Both the position numbers and the translations under genes were made by a program. The notes beneath the pieces are model-generated. The model saw nothing but the letters and a program-made list of their open reading frames with translations. It made no database searches and was not told the origin of the DNA. From Thermococcus indicus (GTDB taxonomy: Archaea; Methanobacteriota_B; Thermococci; Thermococcales; Thermococcaceae): a stretch of DNA of 64,000 bases. The stretch is from assembly GCF_006274605.1 (NCBI RefSeq), contig NZ_CP040846.1, positions 868,001 through 932,000 on the forward strand. Reading direction: 5' to 3'. Positions 9,699-19,617 of this stretch are shown here, one piece after another (positions within the stretch are counted from its first letter, which is position 1; each line of letters starts with the position of its first letter).

Positions 9699-10954
9699 AG
9701 GCTGTTGTTCTCGCCGCGGGAAAGGGTGAAAGGCTCAGGCCGCTGACGGATGACAGGCCCAAGGTCATACTCAAGGTGGCCAACAGACCTATAATCGGTT
9801 ACGTCCTTGAGAACCTCGACCCTTTCGTGGATGAGTTCATCATCGTTGTTCGCTACGAGAAGGAGAAGCTGATCAAGGCCCTGGGAGATGAGTTCAACGG
9901 CAAGCCAATAACCTACGTCGAGCAGCTGCCCGGCGAGGGGACTGCCAAGGCAATAGAGTCCGCCCGGGAGCACGTCGGGGAAGAGGAGTTCATAGTGGCC
10001 AACGGCGACATTTACTTCGAGATCGAGGGTGTAAAGGATCTCATAGGGGCCTTCAGGAGGGAAAAGGCCGACGCGGCCATTCTGGTTAAAGAGTTCGATG
10101 ACCTCAGTCACTTTGGCAAGATTGAGGTCGAGGGGAGCCTCGTTTCCGGTGTGAAGGAGAAACCCGGGAAGGTTTCGGGCTACGCCAACCTCGGCGTTTA
10201 CATATTCAGGCCCGAGGTCTTTGAGTTCATCGGGAAAACCCCCGTGAGCAAGCGCGGTGAGTACGAGATAACGGACACCCTCAACCTCATGATAGGGGCG
10301 GGCAGAAGGGTGGCATATGCGGTTTACTCCGGCTACTGGAACGACATAGGCAGGCCCTGGAACCTCCTTGAGCTCAACGAATACCTCCTGAGGAATAAAC
10401 TGCGGCACGAAATACGGGGTATAGTGGAGGAAGGGGCCACGATAGTCCCGCCGGTTGAAATTGGGGAGGGCACAGTCGTCCGGAGCGGGGCGTACATCGT
10501 GGGTCCGGTTAAGATAGGAAGGAACTCCAGAATTGGACCCAACTGCTTCATACGGCCCGCCACCAGCATAGGGGACGGCTGTCACGTGGGCAACGCGGTG
10601 GAGGTCAAGAACTCCATAATAATGGACAGCAGCAACGCACCCCACCTCAACTACGTCGGTGACTCGATAATCGGGGAGAACACCAACCTGGGTGCCGGGA
10701 CGATAACCGCGAACCTCAGGCACGACAGGGGCAACGTGAAGGTTGAGGTTAAGGGCAAGCTCGAGGACAGCGGCAGGCACAAGCTCGGCGCGATAATCGG
10801 CCACAACGTCAAGGTGGGCATAAACGTCAGCATCTACCCTGGAAGGAAGATAGGGAGCAACTCTTTTATTGGTCCGGGTGTGATAGTTGATAGAAACGTG
10901 CCACCCGGGCACATTGTCACCGTGAAGCAGGAGAAAACGGTGATGATGAGATGA
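9695..10954 (+). CDS. bifunctional sugar-1-phosphate nucleotidylyltransferase / acetyltransferase (GlmU-like)
   Basis: The 419-aa protein has two parts. Residues 1-230 are a nucleotidyltransferase with AVVLAAGKGERLRPLT, the substrate loop VANGDIYFE and NDIGRPWNLLELNEYLL. Residues about 250-419 are a left-handed beta-helix with hexapeptide repeats (IGEGTVV, IGRNSRIGPN, IGENTNLGAGT, IGHNVKVGINVSIYPG). This is the archaeal GlmU-type enzyme that makes NDP-N-acetyl sugars for glycan synthesis. The real start is the GTG at 9695 inside an open frame beginning at 9521. It overlaps the UppP-like stop by 4 bases. The ATGA at the 3' end overlaps the DUF835 gene, giving a three-gene operon. Confidence 0.88.
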   Translation: MKAVVLAAGKGERLRPLTDDRPKVILKVANRPIIGYVLENLDPFVDEFIIVVRYEKEKLIKALGDEFNGKPITYVEQLPGEGTAKAIESAREHVGEEEFIVANGDIYFEIEGVKDLIGAFRREKADAAILVKEFDDLSHFGKIEVEGSLVSGVKEKPGKVSGYANLGVYIFRPEVFEFIGKTPVSKRGEYEITDTLNLMIGAGRRVAYAVYSGYWNDIGRPWNLLELNEYLLRNKLRHEIRGIVEEGATIVPPVEIGEGTVVRSGAYIVGPVKIGRNSRIGPNCFIRPATSIGDGCHVGNAVEVKNSIIMDSSNAPHLNYVGDSIIGENTNLGAGTITANLRHDRGNVKVEVKGKLEDSGRHKLGAIIGHNVKVGINVSIYPGRKIGSNSFIGPGVIVDRNVPPGHIVTVKQEKTVMMR

Positions 10955-12054
10955 ACGCTGAGTCATTGGTTCCCTACCTCAACTTTATTTCGAGGTGGGT
11001 TCTCTTCGCGGCCGTTTTTTATAAGGCCTACCGGACCCGGGAAAAAGGATGGGTCTTGCTAACGGCCGCGTTTTTCATAGATGCCCTCGACGTTGAGAGT
11101 TACATCCTTGAGCCGCTGGGAATTACGATGCATCCCGATGCCTACGCAATCGCCGCCAAGATTCCGAACTTCATCATAGCATTTCTGGTGGTTTGGGGGG
11201 CGGTTCATTTAAAACACGGGGAGAGCAAACTCAAGCATGTGGTTTACATCTCCCTGTTCGCGGTGGTCTCATACATATGGCTCCTCCTGCTGGCCACGGA
11301 TATCCTAGACGATCCAACAACGCGGGCCATCCTTCCGTCCCTCGCATTCGGCGGTGCTCTCATCTACGTTGGTAACGTGCTGAGGAAATACGTTGTGTCA
11401 CACCACTGGGTCGAGATGATGTTCCCGTGGGGGTTGATACTTCTCGGGGCGCTCAACCTGACATACCCCGTGACTAGGTTCATCAGCTGGTTCGCGCCTA
11501 TCGGCTTCTTTATGGGTGCGGTGTTCAGGCTAATGGCCGCCATAGGGGCAACGAAATTTGTGTTCTACCCTCTGACTCCAGTGGTACCCTCCACCGACGT
11601 GAAAATACCTCCCGGGGCGTATCTCTTCCCAACACGGGAGGACGTGGTTCACAGATTCGGGACAGTGTGGGATAAACCGGGCGTCATACTCATAACCCGT
11701 GAGGACGTGGGGATGCTCAAAGAAAGCATCCACCCCAACACGCTGGTGTTCTGGATAACCCGCGCGAAGGAAGGTAAGCTGGAGGAGTCCCCGACAATCT
11801 ACGCCATGGGTCCGACGAAGATAGATATCCTGACCGATCTCATAACCCGTGCCGTCGGTCAGGGCTACAGTCTGGTTTATATCGATGCCTTTGAGTATCT
11901 GATGCTTGAAAATGGATTCGAGAATACCGTTAAGTTCCTGCTTAACGTTAAGGACCGGGTAGTCAGCTCTGAGGGCACCATCATACTGGTCGCCAACCTT
12001 AATACCCTGGAACCGCGCCAGAGAAGGATACTTGAGAGGGAATTCAGTCACTGA
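10951..12054 (+). CDS. membrane protein with C-terminal DUF835 domain
   Basis: The first half (about residues 10-205) carries six or seven membrane segments. The second half is soluble and matches the archaeal DUF835 pattern: KPGVILITREDVGML, NTLVFWITRAKEG and SLVYIDAFEYLMLENGFE, ending in a helix with TLEPRQRRILEREF. DUF835 is common in Thermococcales membrane proteins and is thought to be a sensor or signalling module; its partner is unknown. The start overlaps the GlmU-like stop (ATGA), so it is the third gene of the operon from 8883. Linkage to envelope genes suggests a role in the same process, which is inference. Confidence 0.75.
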   Translation: MNAESLVPYLNFISRWVLFAAVFYKAYRTREKGWVLLTAAFFIDALDVESYILEPLGITMHPDAYAIAAKIPNFIIAFLVVWGAVHLKHGESKLKHVVYISLFAVVSYIWLLLLATDILDDPTTRAILPSLAFGGALIYVGNVLRKYVVSHHWVEMMFPWGLILLGALNLTYPVTRFISWFAPIGFFMGAVFRLMAAIGATKFVFYPLTPVVPSTDVKIPPGAYLFPTREDVVHRFGTVWDKPGVILITREDVGMLKESIHPNTLVFWITRAKEGKLEESPTIYAMGPTKIDILTDLITRAVGQGYSLVYIDAFEYLMLENGFENTVKFLLNVKDRVVSSEGTIILVANLNTLEPRQRRILEREFSH

Positions 12055-12110
12055 CTCCCCTTCCCATGGGGCACTCCCGGGAGAAAAGACGATGAAAAGC
12101 TGGAGTGAAA

Positions 12111-13286
12111 TCACTCCAGTCCCAATTTTTCGATGAACCTCTTGTAGTAGCGGGTGTCGTGCTCCAGCTCGGCCTTCTGGAGCAGCTGCCTCTCGATGGC
12201 CCTCAGCGCGTCGTGAACGGCCTGTATGGCGCCCCAGGTTTCGCCGGTGGCTATGAAAACTCCCCTGTCAGTGACCACACGCATCCTGGCCTGGTAAAGG
12301 TGCACGCCGCGGAATTTCTCGTTGAAGCGCCTTATGTAGAGGTAGATTATGCCCTCCTGGCCCAGAAGGTCCTCGTAGCCGTCAACGAAGCGCCTGACGT
12401 CCTCTATGATGCGCTCCCTCGTGAAGTCGCTGAGTATCTCCGCATCACCGCCCAGCTGGAGGTAGAAGCGGGCCTCTTTCTCAACCATCCTCGATATCGG
12501 CAGGAGCAGGTCCTTTACAGTCAGGACACCCACAACCTTGTTGTTATCATCGACGATGACGAGGCCGTCGATGGCGTTCTCCATCATCGTTGCTACGGCC
12601 TCCTTGACTCTGGCTTCCGGCCTGGCGGTTATAACGCCCCTTATCATGACGTCGCGGAGCTGCATGCTGAACGGGGGAATCTTCTCACCGGCCACCTCAC
12701 CGTACTGGGACTTGAAGCGGGGCTTGATGAACCTTATGATGAGGTCGTGGAGGGTTACGAGCCCTTCGAGCTTTCCAGCCTCGTTTACTATCGGAATCCT
12801 TGATATGGCGTGGTCGCGCATCGTTGCCAGGGCCTTGGCCACCGTGTCGTCCGGTTTCAGGGTTATGACGTCTTTGGTCATGAACTCCTCAGTTTTCTTC
12901 TTTCCAAACTCTCCCTCGGCGACCCTCTTGAGAAGCTCTATATCGCTTATAACACCTATGATTTCAGCCTTGCTCTCCCCAACCGGAAGGGAGCGGAGAT
13001 CAACCTCCATCATGAGCTTGGCAGCCTTGCTGAGATCCTCATCCGGTTTGATGACCGGGGCGGGCTTGTAAACATCCTTAACCTTGGCCTTGGTGGGGTC
13101 CCACTTGAGGTGGGAGCGTATAATAAGGTCCTGCGTCAGGACTCCTTTGTACAGGTTTCCGTCGAAGACCAGAATAAGGTCGGGGTCTTCCTTCTCAAAA
13201 ATTCCGATCGCCTCAGAAAGCGGGGCGGCGATGTCGATTTTCTGGAACCTGTCGGTCATAACTTCCTGCACAAGAATACCGACCAT
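12111..13286 (-). CDS. four-CBS-domain protein with a C-terminal HPF/RaiA-like domain
   Basis: The 391-aa protein has four CBS domains (about 5-60, 70-125, 130-195, 210-265), seen from repeats of the type VQEVMTDRFQKIDIAAPLSE and DLIIRSHL. The C-terminal part (about 290-380) resembles ribosome hibernation factors: two beta strands (ARMRVVTDRGVFIATGE) followed by WGAIQAVHDALRAIERQL. CBS domains usually bind adenine nucleotides, so this could be an energy-sensing ribosome-binding protein. That link is inference. The ATG at 13286 follows GGAGGTGAC; an upstream ATG at 13340 is in frame but lacks such a site. A minus-strand box A (TTTAAAT) lies near 13325. Confidence 0.8.
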   Translation of the reverse strand: MVGILVQEVMTDRFQKIDIAAPLSEAIGIFEKEDPDLILVFDGNLYKGVLTQDLIIRSHLKWDPTKAKVKDVYKPAPVIKPDEDLSKAAKLMMEVDLRSLPVGESKAEIIGVISDIELLKRVAEGEFGKKKTEEFMTKDVITLKPDDTVAKALATMRDHAISRIPIVNEAGKLEGLVTLHDLIIRFIKPRFKSQYGEVAGEKIPPFSMQLRDVMIRGVITARPEARVKEAVATMMENAIDGLVIVDDNNKVVGVLTVKDLLLPISRMVEKEARFYLQLGGDAEILSDFTRERIIEDVRRFVDGYEDLLGQEGIIYLYIRRFNEKFRGVHLYQARMRVVTDRGVFIATGETWGAIQAVHDALRAIERQLLQKAELEHDTRYYKRFIEKLGLE

Positions 13287-13382
13287 GCTGTCACCTCCTT
13301 CGTAATATACTAGGGCGCCGGTCAATTTAAACCTTTTCAACGGGATTTTAGTAACTCCAGCTTAATAAATTTTTCGCGGAAA

Positions 13383-13391
13383 GATTTATAA
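13383..13391 (+). promoter_or_regulatory. box A promoter for tRNA-Ser
   Basis: GATTTATAA, preceded by an A-rich stretch, lies about 26-35 nt before the tRNA 5' end, the expected distance. Confidence 0.55.
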
Positions 13392-13416
13392 AACTCCACC
13401 ATGAACTCTCAACCGC

Positions 13417-13502
13417 GCCGGGGTAGCCTAGCCTGGGAAGGCGCTGGACTCGAGATCCAGTGGGCTCTGCCCACCAGGGTTCAAATCCCTGCCCCGGCGC
13501 CA
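13417..13502 (+). tRNA. tRNA-Ser (CGA anticodon)
   Basis: Acceptor strands are GCCGGGG (13417-13423) and CCCCGGC (13492-13498), with discriminator G and encoded CCA. The anticodon stem CTGGA/TCCAG encloses the loop CTCGAGA with anticodon CGA. A long variable arm (TGGGC TCT GCCCA) is typical of serine tRNAs. No intron is present. Confidence 0.95.
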
Positions 13503-13659
13503 CAACTGCCGAGCCCGATGGGGTCTTGATTCCCCTCTTCTCCAGTCTTACCATCTGCAACGTTCCCCCGGTACTGCGAATATGGAAATGAGACGCTGAT
13601 TCGATGTCCTCGCAAGAAGGGGAGAGGGTAACCAGCCGCAAAATTGGGTGGAAAAGGCC

Positions 13660-14550
<891 letters not shown>

Positions 14551-14642
14551 TTATCACCATAACTGGGGTGAGCACGTGCCCCTTAAACCTTTCCACGGGA
14601 AAACCTTTTATTTGGTGCGAACCCTAACCCTACGGTGGGCCT

Positions 14643-16124
14643 ATGCTGGAACTCGGCAAGCACATCAACATCTCGGACGATCTGTTCGTGGTGAAGAACC
14701 TCATCGGCTCAATCCTTCAGGGCGTGGGCATCGCCTACCTCATTCCTGTGCTGCTGGCGTGGTTCTACCCCGATGAGATTAACTACGTCATCTACTTTGC
14801 CCTTCCGGGCACGTTCTGTGTGCTCTTCGGTGCCTGGCTGGCGAGGCATATGGGTAAAATTGAGGACGTCAACCTCCGGCAGGCGATGGTTTCGGCCGCG
14901 TTCACCTGGCTTTTTGCCTCCGCAATAAGCGTCGTACCCTTCATGGCCATAGCCAAGATGTCGTTCATCGACTCCTACTTCGAGAGCATGAGCGCGTGGA
15001 CGGGTACGGGCCTCACCATGATGACCAATCTGGAGGGCTATCCCCATATCCTCCTCTTCTGGCGTGCCTGGATGCAGTGGCTCGGTGGAATCGGTATAGT
15101 TCTTGTCGCCCTGACCGTCCTCATACGCCCCGGGGTGGCCGCCGCGAGGCTCTACCGGGCCGAGGCCAGGAGCGAAAGAATCCTCCCCAACCTGGTCAAC
15201 ACGTCCAAGGTCATCTTCCAGATATATTTCGTTCTGACCGTTGTGGGCGTTTACCTGTACTACATCAACGGCATGCCGCTCTTCGATGCGGTTACCCACT
15301 CCATGACCGGCCTGGGGACTGGCGGTATGAGCACCCACGACCTCAGCATCGGCTACTTCAACAGCACGTCCATCGAAGCGGTCACGATATTCCTGATGAT
15401 AATGGGTGCCGTCAACTTCACGGTTCATTACAGGATGTTCGTCAGCAAGCACCTGAAGCCCTTCTTTGAGGACATCCAGGTCAGGTACATGTTCATTTTC
15501 CTCGTCCCCGCGGTGGCGATTACCGCTTACAGCCTCATCCAGGTGGGCGACAACGTGGGCGATTCCCTCCGCCAGGCGGTTTTTCACTCGGTTTCAGCCA
15601 TAACCTGTACCGGATTCGGAATCGCTGACCTGCGCAGGTACCCCGAGCTCGGCAAGTTCATAATCGGAATCCTCATGGTCATAGGTGGTGGTGCTGGAAG
15701 CACCGCGGGAGGTATAAAGCTCATCCGCGTCACGCTGATGTACGAGAGTCTCAAATGGACGATTCAACAGGCCATACTCCCCAGGGGAGCCATCATAAAG
15801 CGCAAGGTCGGTAACTATCTGTTCACCGAGGAGGATATTCAGGAGGTCATGAGCTTCACGATAACCTACATTGCCCTGCTCCTCTTCGGGACCGTTTACA
15901 CGATGCTCCGCATGGGAACCAGCCTCGTGGATTCCTTCTTCGAGGTGGCCTCCGCCCAGGGCAACGTCGGGCTGAGCGTGGGGATAACCTCAACGTACAT
16001 GCCCGTCGATATGAAGGTGCTCCTCATCCTCCACATGTGGATAGGGAGGCTCGAGATATTCTCCACCCTGGTGTTCATTATAAGCACGTTCTTCCTCGTC
16101 CCGAGGGTGGTGAGGGGCAGATGA
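14643..16124 (+). CDS. trkH: TrkH family potassium uptake protein
   Basis: A 493-aa membrane channel for K+ with four repeated pore units; the selectivity loops are visible as SAWTGTGLTMM, SMTGLGTGGMS, SAITCTGFGIADL and ASAQGNVGLSVG. Each filter carries the central Gly typical of Trk/Ktr channels. Such channels normally need a TrkA/KtrA-type nucleotide-binding partner, which is not in the window. The stop overlaps the ATG of an ABC-type ATPase (ATGA). That is an unusual partner and may mean only a shared transcript. Confidence 0.93.
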   Translation: MLELGKHINISDDLFVVKNLIGSILQGVGIAYLIPVLLAWFYPDEINYVIYFALPGTFCVLFGAWLARHMGKIEDVNLRQAMVSAAFTWLFASAISVVPFMAIAKMSFIDSYFESMSAWTGTGLTMMTNLEGYPHILLFWRAWMQWLGGIGIVLVALTVLIRPGVAAARLYRAEARSERILPNLVNTSKVIFQIYFVLTVVGVYLYYINGMPLFDAVTHSMTGLGTGGMSTHDLSIGYFNSTSIEAVTIFLMIMGAVNFTVHYRMFVSKHLKPFFEDIQVRYMFIFLVPAVAITAYSLIQVGDNVGDSLRQAVFHSVSAITCTGFGIADLRRYPELGKFIIGILMVIGGGAGSTAGGIKLIRVTLMYESLKWTIQQAILPRGAIIKRKVGNYLFTEEDIQEVMSFTITYIALLLFGTVYTMLRMGTSLVDSFFEVASAQGNVGLSVGITSTYMPVDMKVLLILHMWIGRLEIFSTLVFIISTFFLVPRVVRGR

Positions 16125-16978
16125 ACGTAATCAGTGTTGAGGGCCTTGGCTTCAGGTACCGTCGGGCGGAGAGGCATTCCCTGAAGGACGTCAGCTTCAC
16201 GGTAAAGCGGGGGGAGCTCCTCGGGATAATCGGCCCGAGCGGGAGCGGAAAGTCCACCCTCTGCCTCACCCTCAACGGAATAATTCCCAACTCTATAAAG
16301 GGGGAGTTCGAGGGCGATGTGGTTATTACCGACCCAAGGACGGGGGAGGAGTACAACACGAAGGAAACCCCCGTCCCAACGCTTTCCGCGGTCGTCGGTC
16401 TCGTCCTCCAGAACCCCGAGAGCCAGCTCTTCAACATGACCGTGGAGGAGATAGCCTTCGGTCTGGAGAACCTGGGACTCGAGCGGAATGAGATACTAAG
16501 AAGGCTCCGGTGGGCCCTTGAGGTCACCGGCCTGAGAGGCCTTGAGGGGGAGTTCCCACCGAACCTGAGCGGCGGTCAGCAGCAGAGGCTCGCTATAGCG
16601 GCCGTTCTTGCGATGGAGCCGTCGATAATAGTCCTCGACGAGCCGACGAGCCAGCTTGACCCCGTGGGGAGGAGGGAGGTCCTGGGCCTTGTGTCGCTTC
16701 TCAACAGGGAGCACGGTATAACCGTCGTCCTCGTGGAGCATCATACCGACTACATTCTTCGCTACGCAGACAGGGTTATAGTCATGGACCGCGGTGAGAT
16801 AGTCCTGCAGGGGACCCCCGAGGAGGTGGCGGAGGAGGTTGATACCCTCAGAAAGCTCGGGGTGAAGCTTCCGCCGGCCCTTGAGATCTCCCACGAGCTG
16901 AAGAGAAGGGGTGTTATCGATGAAACCGTCCTCACTCCGGAGGCTTTCCTTCGCCTGATAGGACGCTCATCAGACTGA
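16121..16978 (+). CDS. ECF/cobalt-type ABC transporter ATPase (EcfA/CbiO-like)
   Basis: The 285-aa ATPase has Walker A GPSGSGKST, the loop LNGIIPNSIKGEF typical of energy-coupling-factor ATPases, Q-loop LQNPESQLFNMTVEEIAFG, signature LSGGQQQRLA, Walker B IIVLDEPTSQLD and switch His in VEHHTDY. ECF transporters need a second ATPase, a T component and a substrate-binding S protein. None is adjacent, since the next gene is on the other strand. Coupling to TrkH by an ATGA overlap is seen but its meaning is unknown. An open frame continues upstream inside trkH and is not coding. Confidence 0.85.
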   Translation: MNVISVEGLGFRYRRAERHSLKDVSFTVKRGELLGIIGPSGSGKSTLCLTLNGIIPNSIKGEFEGDVVITDPRTGEEYNTKETPVPTLSAVVGLVLQNPESQLFNMTVEEIAFGLENLGLERNEILRRLRWALEVTGLRGLEGEFPPNLSGGQQQRLAIAAVLAMEPSIIVLDEPTSQLDPVGRREVLGLVSLLNREHGITVVLVEHHTDYILRYADRVIVMDRGEIVLQGTPEEVAEEVDTLRKLGVKLPPALEISHELKRRGVIDETVLTPEAFLRLIGRSSD

Positions 16979-17750
16979 CGGAGGTACCTTCGAGTCTGTG
17001 TTTTAAGTCGTAGAGCTTCATGTTCACCTCAAACCTCGCGTGCGGGTCGTCTATCTTCTCCGCCACCTTAAACGCTACCTCCAGTATTTTCTTGGCGTCC
17101 TCCCTGTTTCTATCCGCCTCTATCAGGGCTATGGAGTAAAGCGCCATGGCTTTGTGAAACGGGTGTGTTATGTGCTTTAGAACCCGCGTTGCCTTTTCCA
17201 GGTCTCCTTCCCGGTACAGCTTTTCTGCCAGCTGGACCAGAACAACGTCGAGCTTTTCAGGGTCCTTGACGAGATTCATCGCATAGCCCGCTTTGTCAAG
17301 GAGGCCATGATTCACGAGCCCGAGTATTATCTCCTTTAGTATGTTTGTGCTGTTTATCGCGAGGTCTATGGCGGCTTTAAGTGTCAGGTCCCCACTGAAA
17401 TCATCGTTGATCCTGTAAAATGCGATGGCGATGTCCGCCATCAAAACGGCACGGTGCAGGGGGTTTAGTATAGTGTTCACCAGGAGGGTCAGTTCCTTGA
17501 TCTTGGATCTGACCTCGGCCTCCGACGCGTTTCCGGAGAGGTTGTCTTTTGAGAGGATTTCGCGAAGCACCATCCTTAGGGCCAGGAAGAGATTGTGCTC
17601 CTTGTTTATATCCCTGAGAAGGAGTATGGCCTGGTCTATATTGCCCTCCTTTAAAGAGTCCTCGATTTCATCAAGTATCTCCAGGTCTGATTTTTTATTC
17701 TCCTTGCCCCCAAGGGACCCGAAGAACTCGTCGAGTTTGCTTACGCTCAT
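16932..17750 (-). CDS. helical-repeat protein of unknown function
   Basis: A 272-aa soluble protein made almost entirely of helices, with TPR/HEAT-like units (LLRDINKEHNLFLALRMVLREI, RVLKHITHPFHKAMALYSIALIEA, EKIDDPHARFEVNMKLYDL). I do not recognise a family. Its ATG overlaps the TGA that would end the CYTH gene if that gene's single-base frameshift were repaired (GAATGAGCG). It was therefore probably the second gene of that operon. The 3' end overlaps the convergent ATPase gene by 47 bases. Confidence 0.55.
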   Translation of the reverse strand: MSVSKLDEFFGSLGGKENKKSDLEILDEIEDSLKEGNIDQAILLLRDINKEHNLFLALRMVLREILSKDNLSGNASEAEVRSKIKELTLLVNTILNPLHRAVLMADIAIAFYRINDDFSGDLTLKAAIDLAINSTNILKEIILGLVNHGLLDKAGYAMNLVKDPEKLDVVLVQLAEKLYREGDLEKATRVLKHITHPFHKAMALYSIALIEADRNREDAKKILEVAFKVAEKIDDPHARFEVNMKLYDLKHRLEGTSVSLMSVLSGEGKPPE

Positions 17751-18282
17751 TCTTTCCCCCCGAGCAACAATTCCAGGTACGACCTTCTCTCGAGCTTGGT
17801 TACCCCTATCGAATTTAGTATCCCCTGAGCTTCTTCACCGCGGGTTCTATCTCCTCCTCGCTCTCCACTAGGGTCTCCACTTCCACGAACTTGCCAAGTC
17901 CCTCCACGTTGTCCAGGGTGATCACCACTCCCTTGTCGTAGTAGTACTTCTCCCGCACCTTTACAACGGTCAGGACCTCATGGAAACCCAGGGAGTTCAG
18001 TATTCGTTCATGCTCATCGGGGTCGGTTATCGGTACCTCTATCTCCCGGCGGGTTTTTGACTCCCCGTCAAGTTTGGGACCTTTGTACGTCAGAAATGCC
18101 TCAAAATGCCCGTTAAATTTTTTCACCCGTATCCTCAGTGCCTCATCAGTTTCGCTGAAGTCCCTGCAGGGGTGCGAGAAATACGTGTCCTCATGATACT
18201 CCCGCCTCATGAGCTTGAACTTTTCACGAACCCTGTTGAAAATGCCATCGTCGGCGTACCCCTTAAGTTCAACTTCTATCAT
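17747..18282 (-). pseudogene. CYTH-domain (CyaB/thiamine-triphosphatase-like) gene with a one-base frameshift near its 3' end
   Basis: The continuous frame (18282-17815, 155 aa) starts MIEVELKGYA, with the ExExK-type motif of CYTH phosphatases, and continues with Arg/Lys/Glu-rich strands (ALRIRVKKF, TRREIEVPI, VVITLDNVEGLGKFVEVE). It then stops abruptly after KKLRGY. In the next frame, directly after AGGGG at 17821-17825, it would go on ILNSIGVTKLERRSYLELLL and end at the TGA at 17747. That is the usual CYTH C terminus, and the TGA overlaps the next gene's ATG. One extra G in the G4 run restores the full 178-aa protein. Either a real mutation or an assembly error would explain this. These enzymes hydrolyse triphosphates or make cAMP; the substrate here is unknown. 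Confidence 0.75.
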
Positions 18283-18506
18283 CGTGGTGCCTCCGTGGCA
18301 GTTCTCTGAATCGCTGTTGTATTATCAATATCAAATTTAACCCCCAATAAAATAAACTTTTTCCTTGGAACGCGCCGAGAACGTTGTATAAATTCCAATG
18401 AATTAAAAGCACAGGAAAATTAGAAAAAGTCTCCGATCACCGGAGAGCAACCCATAACTCCCAGGTTGTTCCGGTGTGTTAAGCTGATCGCTATTTAGCA
18501 GGTACC

Positions 18507-19544
18507 TCACGGAGTGAGGTCCATCTCGCGAAGCTCCTCGAGGAAGTGCTTCGCGAACTCGATGGTTTTGTCTATGTCCCTCAGGTCGGCCGTCTCGACC
18601 TGGCTGTGCATGTAGCGTATCGGTATGCTGAGGACGGCCGTTGCAACGCCCTCCCGGTTGATCTGCATTATGTTGGCGTCCGTCCCGGTCGGCCTCGGGC
18701 TGGCCTCGACCTGGAGCTCTATGCCGTACTTCTTGGCAACCTCATCGGCGAAGGCGCGAACCTTGGGGTTGATGTTCGGGCCGACGTCCATGACCGGGCC
18801 GCCGCCGAGCTTTGGCACGATTTTGCCCTTGTCGCCGACCTGCTTGGCGAAGGTGACGTCCATCGCTATGCCTATCTCCGGGTCGATGGCGTAGCTGGCA
18901 ACCCTGGCACCCCTCAGGCCAACCTCCTCCTGGACGGAGGCAACGAAGTAGATATCAGCCTCGTGGTTCTCAACCCTTCTGGCGGCCTCTATCATGGCGT
19001 AGAGGCAGACGCGGTCATCGAGATACGGTGTGGCAATCCTGTTCTCGTTGAGCTGAACGAAGGCCGGAGCGAACTCGCCGACGGTTCCAACGCGGAAGCC
19101 CATCTCCTCGGCTTCCTCCCTGCTATCGGCACCAACGTCCACAACGATGGTGTCCCAGTCGGCGGCCTTCTTCCTGTCCTCCGGCTTCTGGAGGTGGGGC
19201 GGTATGTGGCCGACGACTCCAAAGCGCTCGCCCTTCTCGGTGAAGAACCTTATCCTCTGGGCGACGAGGGTTCTGGGGTCGACTCCTCCAACGGGAACGA
19301 CGTGGAGGTAGCCCTCCTTGTCTATGTGGTTGACCATGACGCCTATCTTGTCCATATGCGCAGCAATCATCACCCTCGGCCCGTTGCCCTTCTTGTGGGC
19401 GATGACGTTGCCGAGCTTGTCAACGTGTATCTCGTCCACGTGGTCCTTCAGGGCCTCAAAAACGACGTCCCTTATTCCAAGGAACTCGTAGCCAGAAACT
19501 CCCGGCGCCTCCACCACTTTCCTGAGCAGCTCAATGTCCACCAT
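18507..19544 (-). CDS. M42 family metallopeptidase (TET-type aminopeptidase)
   Basis: A 345-aa cobalt/zinc aminopeptidase of the family that forms large tetrahedral complexes in Pyrococcus. Metal and catalytic residues stand in [14 protein letters not shown] (His, Asp), [11 protein letters not shown] (Asp), [11 protein letters not shown] (Glu-Glu), IAMDVTFA (Asp) and [11 protein letters not shown] (His). A variable insertion ([15 protein letters not shown]) is the region that caps the active site in relatives. It degrades peptides in the cytoplasm. It stands alone; 224 bases upstream of the CYTH gene's 3' side hold no gene. Confidence 0.92.
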   Translation of the reverse strand: MVDIELLRKVVEAPGVSGYEFLGIRDVVFEALKDHVDEIHVDKLGNVIAHKKGNGPRVMIAAHMDKIGVMVNHIDKEGYLHVVPVGGVDPRTLVAQRIRFFTEKGERFGVVGHIPPHLQKPEDRKKAADWDTIVVDVGADSREEAEEMGFRVGTVGEFAPAFVQLNENRIATPYLDDRVCLYAMIEAARRVENHEADIYFVASVQEEVGLRGARVASYAIDPEIGIAMDVTFAKQVGDKGKIVPKLGGGPVMDVGPNINPKVRAFADEVAKKYGIELQVEASPRPTGTDANIMQINREGVATAVLSIPIRYMHSQVETADLRDIDKTIEFAKHFLEELREMDLTP

Positions 19545-19617
19545 GGCTTTCGCCTCCTTTAGATTTCCATCTGAATGTGTTCGGCCGGCTTAATAAGGTT
19601 TACGAAAGAAAAGGGAT

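Noticed and set aside
9674-10966. 430-codon minus-strand frame opposite the GlmU-like gene
   Set aside because: Antisense shadow; the plus strand has a complete two-domain enzyme with motifs and overlapping neighbours.
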